NCBI RefSeq assembly: GCF_016583825.1
Contig: NZ_NRRV01000023.1
Span: 1-64,000, forward strand
DNA length: 64,000 nt
Reading direction: 5' to 3'
Source of the DNA: Thiohalocapsa halophila
GTDB lineage: Bacteria; Pseudomonadota; Gammaproteobacteria; Chromatiales; Chromatiaceae
A program made the position numbers and the translations under genes. The notes under the pieces were generated by a model. It ran no database searches. It was not told where the DNA came from and saw only the letters and a program-made list of their open reading frames with translations. This document shows positions 52,820 through 62,324 of the stretch, one piece after another. Every line of letters starts with the position of its first letter. Position 1 is the stretch's first letter.

Positions 52820-53428
52820 TTAACGCAGGGCAGTCGCGGCGGCCGTGCCGGGGGCCGTCTCGCCTTGCAGCAACGCCTCGACCTGCGCATGGCCCTGGGT
52901 GGCGGCATGCCACAGGGCGCCATGACCGGCCAGGTCCGGCAGTGTGGCATCGGCGCCGTGCTCCAGCAGCACCTGCACCGTCTCGGCGTGGCCCCGGTGG
53001 GCGGCCCAGATCAGCGGTGTGTAGCCCTCGGTCTGCTCCTGGGCGTCGATCATGGCGCCGTGCGCCAGCAGCAGCTCTACCAGCTGCGCATGATTGTTGG
53101 ACGCCGCCAGCAACAGTGCGGTATAGCCGCCCTGATCGACCGCGTCCACGGCAGCGCCGGCGGCGAGCAAGCGCTCGGCAACCTGGAGGTGGCCGTTCAC
53201 GGCGGCCTTCATCAGCGGTGTCCAGTCGCAGCTGTCTCGGACATTGGCATCGGCGCGGCGCTCCAGCAGGGCGTCGAGCGCGGAGACGTCTCCCTGCTCG
53301 GCGACCTCGAGCAGGCTCGGGGCTTGCTTGCCCGCTTGTGGGCTTTGGGAGGTGTCGTTGTCACCGCCCACCAGCAGCACCGCCGGCAGAATCAGCAGTA
53401 CGGGCAATAGCCACAGAATCTTCGACAT
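52820..53428 (-). CDS. Exported ankyrin-repeat protein
   Basis: A 202-residue protein with an N-terminal membrane anchor (ILWLLPVLLILPAVLLVGG) and four to five ankyrin repeats: TPLMKAAVNGHLQVAERLL, TALLLAASNNHAQLVELLL, TPLIWAAHRGHAETVQVLL and ALWHAATQGHAQVEALL. Ankyrin repeats mediate protein contact; here it would face the periplasm. No enzymatic domain. Start ATG 53428. Confidence 0.85.
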   Translation of the reverse strand: MSKILWLLPVLLILPAVLLVGGDNDTSQSPQAGKQAPSLLEVAEQGDVSALDALLERRADANVRDSCDWTPLMKAAVNGHLQVAERLLAAGAAVDAVDQGGYTALLLAASNNHAQLVELLLAHGAMIDAQEQTEGYTPLIWAAHRGHAETVQVLLEHGADATLPDLAGHGALWHAATQGHAQVEALLQGETAPGTAAATALR

Positions 53429-53577
53429 GGCTCAAAAGGCAATGGGATGCGATTGCATGAGAATGCAAACATGGTGCACCCTCGACGCCGGCCTGCCAAT
53501 GCGAATCCGCAATCAATGCCAAGCAGATCAGCAGCTTGGCGACAGCGGCGCAAGCCGCGCTTCGGCCGCCGCCAGCG

Positions 53578-54522
53578 TCAGCTCACGTTCTGCCAAAAGG
53601 TCGACGCCGGATCCAGAAACTCCGTGTGCGGCAGGTAGTGCGAGCCGTCGCAGGAGAAGTTCAACGCCACCAGACCGTTGAAGACGTTGAGGGATCCCGA
53701 GCGCAGGTAGATGATGTCGTCGGCATAGCGCAGACGCCGGAAGCCCTGCAGGATGGCGCGCACCTGCTCGGCGGCGACCAGGGCCTGCTCGGGGTAGGCG
53801 CAGTGCGGATAGGCGAGGCAGACATCCGGGTCCGCCAGCTCATCGAAGTGCAGCAGCCGATAGCGGAAGGGATCATCCACCAGCCAGATAGTGGCCCGGG
53901 AGCTGGAGAAATGGATCTTGCAGTGGAACACGCCGCTCTCGGTGACCAGCTCCTCGAGCACCGGCAGCACCTCGTCGATGTGCCGGTCCATCAGGCTCTC
54001 CACCCGGCGCTGCTCGAACAGGGACCCGCGGATGGCGGGATCGCCCCTGAGCTGCTGCCAGCGATTCGGCTCCCGGTAGACCTCGCGGGTGAGGGGCAGG
54101 TCGCGCAGGTCGAAATCCGCGCCGAGCAGGCCGAGCTGCTCGCCATCGCGCTCGATGCGCCGCAGCGCGGTCAGCGACGGCCGCTTGGCCCGCAGGCTGA
54201 TATAGGCCTCCGACAGCAGCAGCCCGTGCGCCGGCATGGGCTCGTGCATATAGGGCCGCGCGGCGCGATCGCGGCCGAAGTCCGTCCCGATGAGGCCCTC
54301 CACGGCCGCGTTGCTGCTCACCTGCACGGCCCGGGTGTCGAGGGCGTAGAGGTAGCGGCTGTGCGGCACGGTGCCCAGGGCGTCCAGTAACACAGCGTCC
54401 AGCGCCTGGCGCTCACCCCAGACGGCGGCGCAGCGGCCGGCGACATAGGCCATGGGCTCCAGGAGCATGTTAAACAGCGCGAGGCGCTGGCGGGCGACAC
54501 TGGCCTTGAGATTGTCGGTCAT
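53578..54522 (-). CDS. PDC/Cache sensor-domain protein
   Basis: A 314-residue protein resembling PDC (PhoQ/DcuS/CitA-like) sensor-domain proteins: a helical N-terminus (ASVARQRLALFNMLLEPMAYVAGRCAA), then YLYALDTRAVQVSSNAAVEGLIGTDFGRDRAARPYM, split here as YALDTRAVQVSSN and GTDFGRDRAARPYM, with YISLRAKRPSLTAL. There is no transmembrane helix or output domain, so it may be a cytosolic or lipid-free sensor. Function unknown. Start ATG 54522. Confidence 0.72.
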   Translation of the reverse strand: MTDNLKASVARQRLALFNMLLEPMAYVAGRCAAVWGERQALDAVLLDALGTVPHSRYLYALDTRAVQVSSNAAVEGLIGTDFGRDRAARPYMHEPMPAHGLLLSEAYISLRAKRPSLTALRRIERDGEQLGLLGADFDLRDLPLTREVYREPNRWQQLRGDPAIRGSLFEQRRVESLMDRHIDEVLPVLEELVTESGVFHCKIHFSSSRATIWLVDDPFRYRLLHFDELADPDVCLAYPHCAYPEQALVAAEQVRAILQGFRRLRYADDIIYLRSGSLNVFNGLVALNFSCDGSHYLPHTEFLDPASTFWQNVS

Positions 54523-54671
54523 GCGGCGGCGGTGGGTAGGACAGCAACGAAACGGGCGCAGCGCCGGGCGCGCATGGCCGCGCGCCCGATTCTACACTGG
54601 GATCATCCGCAAGCCAGCTGCCGGGGCCAACCGCCGCCGGACGCTGGCATCCGCCAACACAGGAGCACCCC

Positions 54672-54803
54672 ATGAGCCTCGTCGGAAGCCTGATCGCCCT
54701 CTCTCTGCTGCTGCTCGCGGCGCTCGGCATCGCCGGCGCGCTGCTGATGGGCCGCTCCAGCCGCAGCGCCAACGCCGATGACCCGGACCCACACAAGGAC
54801 TGA
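54672..54803 (+). CDS. Small single-helix membrane protein (43 aa)
   Basis: A 43-residue frame from ATG 54672 with a strong AGGAG upstream. It has one hydrophobic helix (SLVGSLIALSLLLLAALGIAGALL) followed by a polar acidic tail ending DPDPHKD. Too short to be a chance hydrophobic ORF with a binding site of this quality. Its stop overlaps the start of the next gene region (54778), so it may be coupled. Function unknown; small membrane proteins of this kind often modulate transporters or envelope machines. Confidence 0.55.
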   Translation: MSLVGSLIALSLLLLAALGIAGALLMGRSSRSANADDPDPHKD

Positions 54804-55545
54804 GGCCGCAGCCGGCGAGCGCCTGGTCTGCGCCCTGTCCGTGCTGCTGCTGGCAAGCCTGGCGGGCTGTGCACTGGCGCCGGCGGGCAGCGGCGATATC
54901 GGGCTGCGCCTTCGCGTTGAGCAGCCGGTGCCCTTCCCTGCCGGCAGCGCCCACGCCACCTTCCAGCGCGGGCGCGTGGTGCGCCAGGCGAGCCTGTTCG
55001 AGCCCTACTGCCAGCTGGAGGTCAACACCGTCGCGCAGCGCCGGCGCACCCTTGGACCCGGGCGTTATCGGGTCACCCGCATCACGAGCCGCGTCCTGCG
55101 GGACCCCATTACACGCATCCCCCTCTTGCGGCCGGCACTGGATTGCCACGACGGCATTTTCCAGGAATCCATCTGGCGGCTCGCCCCGGACGATGACCCG
55201 GGCGCCTATGGCGAGATCCGGCATCTGCGCTGTATCGCCCCCTACTACAACTGCACCTTCGGCCCGCCGCTGGCGCTGGATCAAGTGCAGCAGGTGGTGG
55301 GCCCCTATCTGGCGGTGGTGCGGCTCGCCACCGCAGCCGCGGCTGATTCGGCCCAGTCGTGCGCAGCACGCGCCGTCGCCACAGACCCGCCGTCCAAGCC
55401 GATCAGCCGCTGTCTCGACAGCGCTCGCGATCGCAGCGAATCAGCATGCTGGTGCCGTCCCGGCAGTCGACGCGGTGTACCTCGGCACCGTCCTCTTCGC
55501 GCAGCAGCACGGCGCCGCGCTCGTCGAGCTCGCAGCCGCGGCTGA
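54778..55545 (+). CDS. Lipoprotein, unknown function
   Basis: A 255-residue protein with a lipobox LAGC (~31) after ALSVLLLASLAGCALAP. The mature part has cysteine pairs (LFEPYCQLEVN ... CHDGIFQES; IRHLRCIAPYYNCTFG) that could form disulfides. The last ~60 residues (from about CAARAVATD) lie opposite the convergent gene at 55403-56389 and are Arg-rich, so a natural end near 55355 or a frameshift is possible. No family recognised. Confidence 0.55.
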   Translation: MTRTHTRTEAAAGERLVCALSVLLLASLAGCALAPAGSGDIGLRLRVEQPVPFPAGSAHATFQRGRVVRQASLFEPYCQLEVNTVAQRRRTLGPGRYRVTRITSRVLRDPITRIPLLRPALDCHDGIFQESIWRLAPDDDPGAYGEIRHLRCIAPYYNCTFGPPLALDQVQQVVGPYLAVVRLATAAAADSAQSCAARAVATDPPSKPISRCLDSARDRSESACWCRPGSRRGVPRHRPLRAAARRRARRARSRG

Positions 55546-56389
55546 CAGCGAGCTCCTCTGCATGATAGGCCCAGACGCCCACCGGCAAGTCCTCGGGCGG
55601 GGGCGCCGAATGCTCGCGCCGCAGTGACTCCGGGACACGCCGAGCAGCCTGGGCGGGCGCAGCAATGCTGCCGGAGGGGGCGGCGGAAGGCTCCGCGCGG
55701 GCCGGTGTTGCGGAGGCTCGGGGCTTGGCCCGGCGCTCCCCGGCGTCGGATGCCGCGGCTGCACGCGCCGCACCCTGCGGCGCGATGGCGGCCCATTGCT
55801 CGCGCAGGGAGCGTAGCGCATTCAACAGGTTATCGCGGTAAGGGCTGGTGACGTCCGTAGACCACTGCTGCCGGGTCCCGGCATACCAGGTCTCGGTAGC
55901 ACGCAATGCCGTGCGCACGCCGTCGCCCGTCGCCGTGAAATCGGCCCGGATGCGCAGCAGGGTCTGCGCCGGGGGCGCCACCTTGCCCAGCACCACGCCG
56001 GGCGGCCCGGCGCTGGCCGGGGTCTCCAGCCGGGTCTCGAAGACGACGCGCTCCCGCTCGCTGACGGCGACCCGCCAGCCCTTGATCAGGGCCGCGTCCA
56101 AGGCCAAGGCCTTGGCCCGGGGCACATTGGCGCCGGCGAGCAGCACACTGGGCGGCGCGGCGGTCTCGGCTTGCGCCGCGACGGCGATCAGTGCCAACAG
56201 GATGGACAGGAGCGCCGCGAGCGACCGGGCCCGAGGGTATTCACACTGAGAAGCCCGCGGGCGTTCAGGCGACGCAAGTCTGGCACGGGTGCGTGGGCGC
56301 AGACGGCGAACGCACCCTGCGCGCAGCCGGGGCTGGTCGGCACGTCCGCCCACGTCGTGCGCCGGGCTGGTGCGCTCCGAGGCGGGCAT
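55403..56389 (-). CDS. Exported protein paralogous to the upstream lipoprotein
   Basis: A 328-residue frame with signal segment (ALLSILLALIAVAAQA) after an Arg-rich N-terminus, an N-terminal domain (~75-210: NVPRAKALALDAALIKGW, RTALRATETWYAG) and a C-terminal domain (~265-328: GVWAYHAEELAVSRGCELD, then ERGAVLLREEDG and CDRERC). Both match its upstream neighbour, with a variable Ala/Pro linker between. It starts three bases after the stop of that gene. No family recognised. The start is uncertain because no closer ATG precedes the signal. Confidence 0.62.
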   Translation of the reverse strand: MPASERTSPAHDVGGRADQPRLRAGCVRRLRPRTRARLASPERPRASQCEYPRARSLAALLSILLALIAVAAQAETAAPPSVLLAGANVPRAKALALDAALIKGWRVAVSERERVVFETRLETPASAGPPGVVLGKVAPPAQTLLRIRADFTATGDGVRTALRATETWYAGTRQQWSTDVTSPYRDNLLNALRSLREQWAAIAPQGAARAAAASDAGERRAKPRASATPARAEPSAAPSGSIAAPAQAARRVPESLRREHSAPPPEDLPVGVWAYHAEELAVSRGCELDERGAVLLREEDGAEVHRVDCRDGTSMLIRCDRERCRDSG

Positions 56390-56392
56390 GCC

Positions 56393-57541
56393 TCAGCGCA
56401 AGGGCTCGCAGACGCCTCCACGGCACTTCACGAGCTGGTTGCTGCTGCCAACGCACTGCACTTCGTGCACCTCGAAGCCGTCGGTCTCCTGCAGCAGCAC
56501 GGCCCCTCGGTCGCCGAGGGCGCAGCCGCGCAGCCGCGCGAAGTCCTCCGCGTAATAGGCCCAAAGCCCTTTGCGCGAGCCCTGATTGAGCACCAGCATA
56601 TCGTTGCGGGACCCGCCACTGCCGGAGGCGGGGGTCACAGCCGCCGGCCCCGCGCCTGGATTGGCCGCGGCAGCCGGGGGCTGAGCGCTCGGGGCGGCAG
56701 CCTCGGCAGCGGTGCTCGGGCTGCCCGGATCGTCGATGGTGGGGGCGACCAGCGCACTGCCGGCAGCCGCCGGCGGCGCTGCGGGGGCGGAGGCCGCCGT
56801 CTGCCGCGCGCTCGGCTGCTGGGGGACCGTCGTCTGCTGGGGGACCGGCTGCTGGCGGGTCGGCGACGCCGCGCGCTGCGCAGGCTCTGGCGCCGCTTGG
56901 CTGGCTTGGCTTGCGGGATCGTCCTCGGCCCGTGCGACCTCGGCTGCGGCCGCATCGCCCCCACCCGCGCCCACGGTGGCCGCTACGTCGCCGAGATCAG
57001 TGCCCGCGGTCGTGTCGGCATCGGCATCGGTCTCGGTCGCGGCGAGCACAGGCACCTCGGAGCGCAGCTTGTCCCGCGCAGCCAGCCAAGCCGATGTCAA
57101 TGAGCTGAGCGAGATCAGGAGTTGGCTCTCGTAGTCCGAGGTGTAATTGATGCGTTTTTCTTCCGGCGTGCCGGGGTTCGTGAGCACGAAGGCCTGCAAT
57201 GCAACGATGGTGCCATCACCACGCTCCACGATGTCCGTCTGCACCTGGATGCGCGGCGGCGCGAGGACGCTGCCCAGCGCCTGCGCCTGGGGTGAGCCCG
57301 GCGGGAGCGGGCGCTCCAGCGTGAGGCGGTTGGCGTCGGCGGCGATGATATCCCAGCCCTTGGTGCGCGCCGCCGCCATGGCGACAGAGCGCGCGTCTTG
57401 CATGGTCGCCCCTGGCAGCTTCACCTGCGGCAGGTTGGAGATGTCGCCGATGTAGACCTTCTCTTCACCGGGCACGGAGCTGCCGAGGCTGGCGCAGCCG
57501 GCAACGGCGAGTGCGAGCAGCAGCAAGATCAATGGGCGCAT
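56393..57541 (-). CDS. Lipoprotein with conserved two-domain layout
   Basis: A 382-residue lipoprotein, signal and lipobox VAGC (~15). N-terminal domain ~25-190 (VAMAAARTKGWDIIAADANRL; GTIVALQAFVLTN), a ~120-residue Ala/Pro/Gln/Thr-rich linker, and a C-terminal domain (~310-382) with GLWAYYAEDFARLRGCALGD, RGAVLLQETDGFEVHEVQC and CRGGVC. The C-terminal cysteines are shared with the next gene, so both pairs may bind the same partner. I do not recognise a family. Confidence 0.65.
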   Translation of the reverse strand: MRPLILLLLALAVAGCASLGSSVPGEEKVYIGDISNLPQVKLPGATMQDARSVAMAAARTKGWDIIAADANRLTLERPLPPGSPQAQALGSVLAPPRIQVQTDIVERGDGTIVALQAFVLTNPGTPEEKRINYTSDYESQLLISLSSLTSAWLAARDKLRSEVPVLAATETDADADTTAGTDLGDVAATVGAGGGDAAAAEVARAEDDPASQASQAAPEPAQRAASPTRQQPVPQQTTVPQQPSARQTAASAPAAPPAAAGSALVAPTIDDPGSPSTAAEAAAPSAQPPAAAANPGAGPAAVTPASGSGGSRNDMLVLNQGSRKGLWAYYAEDFARLRGCALGDRGAVLLQETDGFEVHEVQCVGSSNQLVKCRGGVCEPLR

Positions 57542-57788
57542 GGGGGTCAAAGGCGAAGCTCCAGCCGGATGAGCAGGGAAGCGGGGACGGCGGCGAATGC
57601 GGCATCGCCCAGGTTCCTTGAAAACCCCGGATTTTAGCATGAGGCCCGTTGGTACAGACGCTTACAACCGGGGCGCACCGGCGATTCGTCGGCCCTTACC
57701 CGACTTCGACACCAACAACGCTCGCCGCTCGGCGCCGCGTCCCCGGCCGCCGGGCCAACAGCACCGACGCTACCCGCCGGCTAGATGC

Positions 57789-58172
57789 TCAAGCGCCGGC
57801 AGGCTCCTCGATGAGCTCCACGGCATTGGCGTCCGGGTCCCGACAGAAGAGCGCGCGGCGCCCGGAGCGGCTCACGCTGTAGGCGATGCCAGCGGCATCC
57901 AGGCGGGCGATGACGGCATCCAGGTCGCTGATGCGAAGCGCCACATGGCGATCGCGCCCACCGTGCGCCGGCCGGCCATGGGTCGGGTCGGGGTTGGGAA
58001 GCTCCAGCAAGTGGATCTGCTGCGGGCCAATGTCGAGCCAAGCACCGCGGAAGGCCATGTCCGGGCGCTCGGGCGACACGGGCAGACCGAGCAGGTCGCG
58101 GTAGAAGCCGAGCGCGCGCTCGGTGTCCGCCACCAACAAGCTCACGTGGTGCATACCGGTTACCAGTGCCAT
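57789..58172 (-). CDS. VOC/glyoxalase-family protein
   Basis: A 127-residue vicinal oxygen chelate fold protein: MHHVSLLVADTERALGFYRDLLGLPVS with the first metal-binding His, QQIHLLELPNP, RHVALRISDLDAVIARLDAAG with the second His, and ALFCRDPDANAVELIE with the last Glu. The fold includes glyoxalase I and fosfomycin-resistance enzymes; the substrate is not clear. ATG 58172 chosen. Confidence 0.88.
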   Translation of the reverse strand: MALVTGMHHVSLLVADTERALGFYRDLLGLPVSPERPDMAFRGAWLDIGPQQIHLLELPNPDPTHGRPAHGGRDRHVALRISDLDAVIARLDAAGIAYSVSRSGRRALFCRDPDANAVELIEEPAGA

Positions 58173-58405
58173 GGGCTTGGCCTCCTGACGGTTTCGCGAC
58201 GATGAGCCCATCGCCTATACTGCGAGTTTGCGCGTCCGCTGCGGTCCTGGCTCGGCGGCTTGCGCAGCCGGCAGCCGCCGCCGGCTGTTGCATCAGGCTC
58301 ATGGCCGATCATCGCGTCCCCCTGGGCGTGCTTGCGATGCCCCACCCGAGCGTTCGGCTTCGAGCGCCGCCGGCGCTCCAAGGCGACCCCCCATTCAGCG
58401 CCAGC

Positions 58406-59602
58406 ATGAATCCCCGACTCGACCGTCTACAACCCTACCCCTTCGAGAAGCTCGGCGCGCTGCTGGCGGATGCGACGCCACCGCGCGGGCTCGCGCCCAT
58501 TCGGCTGTCCATCGGCGAGCCCAAGCATCCAACGCCGCCGTTCATCGCCGAGACCCTCGCGGCGAATCTGGACGGTCTGGCCACCTATCCAGCCACCCAG
58601 GGGACGCCCCTGCTGCGCGAAGCCATCGCCGACTGGCTGACACGCCGCTTTCGGCTACCGCAGGACGCCCTGGACCCACAGCGCCATGTGCTGCCGGTGA
58701 ACGGCACGCGCGAGGCCCTGTTCGCCTTCGCCCAGGCCGTGGTGGACGCCGACGCCGACGCCCTGGTGCTGCTGCCGAATCCGTTCTACCAGATTTACGA
58801 GGGTGCGGCCCTGTTGGCAGGGGCGCAACCTCGATACTTGGCCTGCACCGCCGACACCGGCCATCAGCCGGATTTCGAGGCCGTGGATACCGCCACCTGG
58901 GAGCGCTGCCAGCTGCTCTACCTCTGCTCGCCGGGGAACCCGAGCGGGGCGGTGCTGGAGCACTCGACCCTCGCGCGGCTCATCGAGCTTGCCGAGCGCC
59001 ACGACTTCATCATCGCCGCCGACGAATGCTACAGCGAGCTCTACCCCGACGAGGCGGCGCCGCCCGTGGGGCTGCTGCAGGCAGCAGCGGTCATGGGCAA
59101 CACGGACTTCCGCCGCTGCGTGGTGTTCCACAGCCTATCCAAGCGCTCCAATGCCCCGGGGCTGCGCTCGGGCTTCGTCGCCGGTGACGCCGACGTCATG
59201 CGGCGGTTTCTGGCCTACCGGACCTATCACGGCTGCGCCATGGCGCTGCCGCAGCAGCATGCCAGCGCCGCCGCCTGGCGGGACGAGCAGCACGTGGTGG
59301 ACAATCGCCGCCTGTACCGCGAGAAGTTCGACGCCGTGCTGGCGGTGCTCCAGGACGTGCTGGACGTCCAACGCCCGGCGGGCGGCTTCTACCTGTGGCC
59401 GCAAACGCCGCTGGACGACACCGAGCTCGCCCGCCGCCTCTACGCCGAGCAGCATGTCACCGTCCTGCCGGGGAGCTTCTTGTCCCGCGCGACGGCCGAC
59501 GGCGATCCGGGCCGGGGTCGGGTGCGCATGGCGCTGGTGGCCTCGCTCGCCGAGTGCGTCGAGGCCGCCGAGCGCATCGCCGACTTCTGCCGCAAGCTCT
59601 GA
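58406..59602 (+). CDS. dapC: Succinyldiaminopimelate transaminase
   Basis: A 398-residue class I/II PLP transaminase: [33 protein letters not shown], the Asn/Asp in [12 protein letters not shown], and the PLP-binding Lys in [17 protein letters not shown]. The close fit to the DapC subfamily and the following dapD/dapE genes support its role in converting N-succinyl-2-amino-6-ketopimelate for lysine and peptidoglycan precursors. Start ATG 58406. Confidence 0.93.
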   Translation: MNPRLDRLQPYPFEKLGALLADATPPRGLAPIRLSIGEPKHPTPPFIAETLAANLDGLATYPATQGTPLLREAIADWLTRRFRLPQDALDPQRHVLPVNGTREALFAFAQAVVDADADALVLLPNPFYQIYEGAALLAGAQPRYLACTADTGHQPDFEAVDTATWERCQLLYLCSPGNPSGAVLEHSTLARLIELAERHDFIIAADECYSELYPDEAAPPVGLLQAAAVMGNTDFRRCVVFHSLSKRSNAPGLRSGFVAGDADVMRRFLAYRTYHGCAMALPQQHASAAAWRDEQHVVDNRRLYREKFDAVLAVLQDVLDVQRPAGGFYLWPQTPLDDTELARRLYAEQHVTVLPGSFLSRATADGDPGRGRVRMALVASLAECVEAAERIADFCRKL

Positions 59603-59682
59603 ACCCCGGCCCCCGCGCTGCGCGCTATGGCCGCCGCCGGGGCCCGACGCGAATCGACACCGCATCACCGAGGAATCCTTAC

Positions 59683-60504
59683 ATGTCCGACACTCAAGCC
59701 GTCATCGAGAAGGCCTTCGAGCGCCGCGCCGAGATCACCCCCCGTAATGTCGAGACCCTGGTACGGGACGCCGTGCTCGACACCATTGATCGGCTCGACC
59801 GCGGCGAGCTGCGGGTGGCCGAGAAGACCAACGGCAGCTGGGTGGTCAATGACTGGGTCAAGAAGGCGGTGCTGCTGTCTTTCCGCATCGAGGACAACCA
59901 GTTCATCAAGGGCGGCTTCACCAATTACTACGACAAGGTCCCGTCCAAGTATGCGGACACCAACTCGCGGGAGCTCCGCAACGGCGGCGTGCGCGTGGTG
60001 CCGCCCGCCACCGCCCGCCGGGGCGCCTACATCGCCCCCAGCTGCGTGCTGATGCCGAGCTACGTGAACATCGGCGCCTACGTGGACTCCGGCACCATGG
60101 TAGACACCTGGGCCACCGTCGGCTCCTGCGCTCAGATCGGCAAGAACGTGCACCTCTCCGGCGGCGTGGGCATCGGCGGCGTGCTGGAGCCGGTGCAGGC
60201 GGCGCCCACCATCATCGAGGACGACTGCTTCATCGGCGCCCGCTCGGAGATCGTCGAGGGCGTCATCGTCGGCCAGGGTGCGGTCATCTCCATGGGCGTT
60301 TACATCGGCCAGAGCACCAAGATCTACAACCGCGAGACCGGCGAGGTCATCTACGGCCAGATCCCGCCCGGCGCCGTGGTCGTCCCCGGCAGCCTGCCGG
60401 CGAAGGACGGCACCCACAGCCTCTACTGCGCCGTGATCATCAAGCAGGTGGATGAAAAGACCCGCGGGAAGGTGGGGATCAACGAGCTGTTGCGGGACAT
60501 CTAG
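59683..60504 (+). CDS. dapD: Tetrahydrodipicolinate N-succinyltransferase
   Basis: A 273-residue DapD of the hexapeptide-repeat acyltransferases. N-terminal helical domain ([21 protein letters not shown]), then [22 protein letters not shown] and the left-handed helix with [43 protein letters not shown]. It succinylates tetrahydrodipicolinate using succinyl-CoA, the first committed step of the succinylase branch. It acts in the order after DapC's product in the pathway cluster, and is upstream of dapE. Confidence 0.97.
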   Translation: MSDTQAVIEKAFERRAEITPRNVETLVRDAVLDTIDRLDRGELRVAEKTNGSWVVNDWVKKAVLLSFRIEDNQFIKGGFTNYYDKVPSKYADTNSRELRNGGVRVVPPATARRGAYIAPSCVLMPSYVNIGAYVDSGTMVDTWATVGSCAQIGKNVHLSGGVGIGGVLEPVQAAPTIIEDDCFIGARSEIVEGVIVGQGAVISMGVYIGQSTKIYNRETGEVIYGQIPPGAVVVPGSLPAKDGTHSLYCAVIIKQVDEKTRGKVGINELLRDI

Positions 60505-60603
60505 GGGATGAGTGCGTAGTGCGCGGTGCGGGTCCGCACTACGCACCGCGCACTTCGCACTACTTCGCACTGCGCACTAACCCGTACTACGCACTTCGCA
60601 CCT
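60505..60603. repeat. Intergenic dispersed repeat
   Basis: Several copies of the CGCACT(A/T)CG type (for example GCACTACGCACCGCGCACTTCGCAC) in both senses between dapD and the arsC-like gene. Imperfect hairpins are possible. It resembles the repeat-rich gap at 33252-33433. Confidence 0.55.
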
Positions 60604-60948
60604 ATGACCCTCTACGGCATCCCCAACTGCGGCACCATCAAAAAGGCCCGCGCCTGGCTCGACGAGCGCGGCATCGACTACGCCTTCCACGACTACAAGC
60701 AGGCCGGGCTGGATGAAGCGACGCTGCGCGGCTGGGTCGCGGAGCTCGGCTGGGAGCAGTTGATCAACAAGCGCGGTCAGATGTGGCGCAAGCTGGAGCC
60801 CGCGGTGCGCGAGCACTTGGACGAGGCCGGCGCCGTCCGGGTGATGCTGGAGACGCCCACCATCATCCGCCGGCCGGTGCTGGACACCGGCAACGCCCGC
60901 CACGTCGGCTTCACCGAGGACCAATACCAAGCCATCTTCGCATCATGA
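60604..60948 (+). CDS. ArsC/Spx/MgsR-family reductase-like protein
   Basis: A 114-residue protein of the ArsC fold, YffB type: [32 protein letters not shown] with the single active Cys in NCGTIKKAR, then [12 protein letters not shown] and the end [16 protein letters not shown]. coli yffB is likewise located directly before dapE. The function is unknown; it may be a glutathione-linked reductase. Stop overlaps the dapE start (ATGA). Confidence 0.9.
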   Translation: MTLYGIPNCGTIKKARAWLDERGIDYAFHDYKQAGLDEATLRGWVAELGWEQLINKRGQMWRKLEPAVREHLDEAGAVRVMLETPTIIRRPVLDTGNARHVGFTEDQYQAIFAS

Positions 60949-62084
60949 GCAAACAGCCCTCAGCCACCGTTCAGCTCGCCTGCGAGCTCATCGGCCGCCC
61001 GTCTGTCACGCCCGACGACGGGGGCTGCCAGCCGCTGATGATGGAGCGCCTGGCGCGGCTCGGCTTCAACGTCGAGCCCATGCGCTTCGGGGAGGTGGAC
61101 AACTTCTGGGCCAGGCGCGGCGAGGAGGGCCCTGTGTTCTGCTTCGCCGGCCACACCGACGTGGTCCCGCCCGGCCCGCTGGAGCGCTGGGACACCGATC
61201 CATTCGCGCCGACGGTTCGCGACGGCATCCTCTACGGCCGCGGCGCCTGCGACATGAAGGGGGCGCTCGCCGCCATGATCACGGCCACCGAGGGCTTCCT
61301 CGCCGTGCATCCCGAGCACGCGGGCTCCATCGCCTTTTTGATCACCAGCGACGAGGAAGGCCCGTCCATCGACGGCACCCGCAAGGTCGTCGAGGCGCTC
61401 GAGGCACGCGGCGAGAAGATCGACTACGCCCTGGTCGGCGAGCCGTCGAGCAAAGAGCGCCTGGGCGACATCGTCAAGCACGGCCGCCGCGGCAGCGTGA
61501 CGGGCAAGCTGCGTATCCAGGGCAAGCAGGGCCACGTGGCCTATCCCCAGCTCGCGGACAATCCCATCCACCGCGCGGCGCCCGCCCTGGCGGCCTTGGC
61601 CGCCGAGCAGTGGGACGAGGGCAACGAGCACTTCCCGCCGACCAGCCTCCAGCTCTCCAATGTCGACGCGGGCACCGGCGCCGACAACGTCATCCCGGAC
61701 GCGCTGACGGCGGTGTTCAACCTGCGCTTCTCCACGGAGCAGACCCCAGAGGCCATCCAGCAGCGGGTCCATGCCATCCTGGACGCCCACGGGCTCGACT
61801 ACGAGCTCGACTGGCACCTCTCCGGGCTACCCTTCCTCACGCCCACCGGCGAGCTGCTGGACGCCGGCCGCGACGCCATCGCGGCCGTCACCGGCCTGCG
61901 GACCCAGCCCACCACCACGGGCGGCACCTCCGACGGGCGCTTCATCGCACCCACCGGCGCCCAGGTGCTGGAGGTCGGCCCGGTGAACGCCACCATCCAC
62001 AAGATCAACGAATGCGTGGCGGTCAAGGAGCTGGACCAGCTCGCGGCCATCTACGCGGAGATGCTGCGGCGCCTGCTGACCTGA
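60945..62084 (+). CDS. dapE: Succinyl-diaminopimelate desuccinylase
   Basis: A 379-residue M20 metallopeptidase. The metal-binding [23 protein letters not shown] with the Asp bridging residue, [10 protein letters not shown] (Glu catalytic), the lid region ([21 protein letters not shown]), and the final [12 protein letters not shown] are as in DapE. It releases succinate from N-succinyl-diaminopimelate, the step before meso-DAP. It uses two zinc ions. Last gene of the dap cluster. Confidence 0.97.
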   Translation: MSKQPSATVQLACELIGRPSVTPDDGGCQPLMMERLARLGFNVEPMRFGEVDNFWARRGEEGPVFCFAGHTDVVPPGPLERWDTDPFAPTVRDGILYGRGACDMKGALAAMITATEGFLAVHPEHAGSIAFLITSDEEGPSIDGTRKVVEALEARGEKIDYALVGEPSSKERLGDIVKHGRRGSVTGKLRIQGKQGHVAYPQLADNPIHRAAPALAALAAEQWDEGNEHFPPTSLQLSNVDAGTGADNVIPDALTAVFNLRFSTEQTPEAIQQRVHAILDAHGLDYELDWHLSGLPFLTPTGELLDAGRDAIAAVTGLRTQPTTTGGTSDGRFIAPTGAQVLEVGPVNATIHKINECVAVKELDQLAAIYAEMLRRLLT

Positions 62085-62141
62085 GTCCCGCCGCGCCAGG
62101 CACCGCCGCCGTAGGTGCGCGGCCAGCACGACGCGCGGCCT

Positions 62142-62324
62142 TCAGGCGTACAACCGCGCCATCGGCGGCGCCAGCCCGACGGCATCGAGGGCCGGAGTCG
62201 CGTCCGCACCGGCGACGCGCAGCTCCTCCCAACCCGCCTCGGTCCGCCGCAACAGATCCACCCGCGGCTCGTCCGGCGTCAGCCGCGGCAGCGTCTCGGG
62301 CGGGATGATCTGGTGCACTTGCAT
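62142..62324 (-). CDS. Uma2-like C-terminal fragment
   Basis: A 60-residue frame with RVDLLRRTEAGWEELRVAG then DAVGLAPPMARLYA, which resembles the C-terminus of Uma2-family (DUF820) endonuclease-like proteins (a conserved Trp-Glu strand and the final LxxLY). The N-terminal catalytic part is missing. Probably a fragment or a small stand-alone frame; ATG 62324 has no good binding site. Confidence 0.4.
   Translation of the reverse strand: MQVHQIIPPETLPRLTPDEPRVDLLRRTEAGWEELRVAGADATPALDAVGLAPPMARLYA

Noticed and set aside
56171-57103. 310-residue plus-strand ORF
   Set aside because: It runs antisense through two lipoprotein/exported genes whose signals and paired domains are clear.
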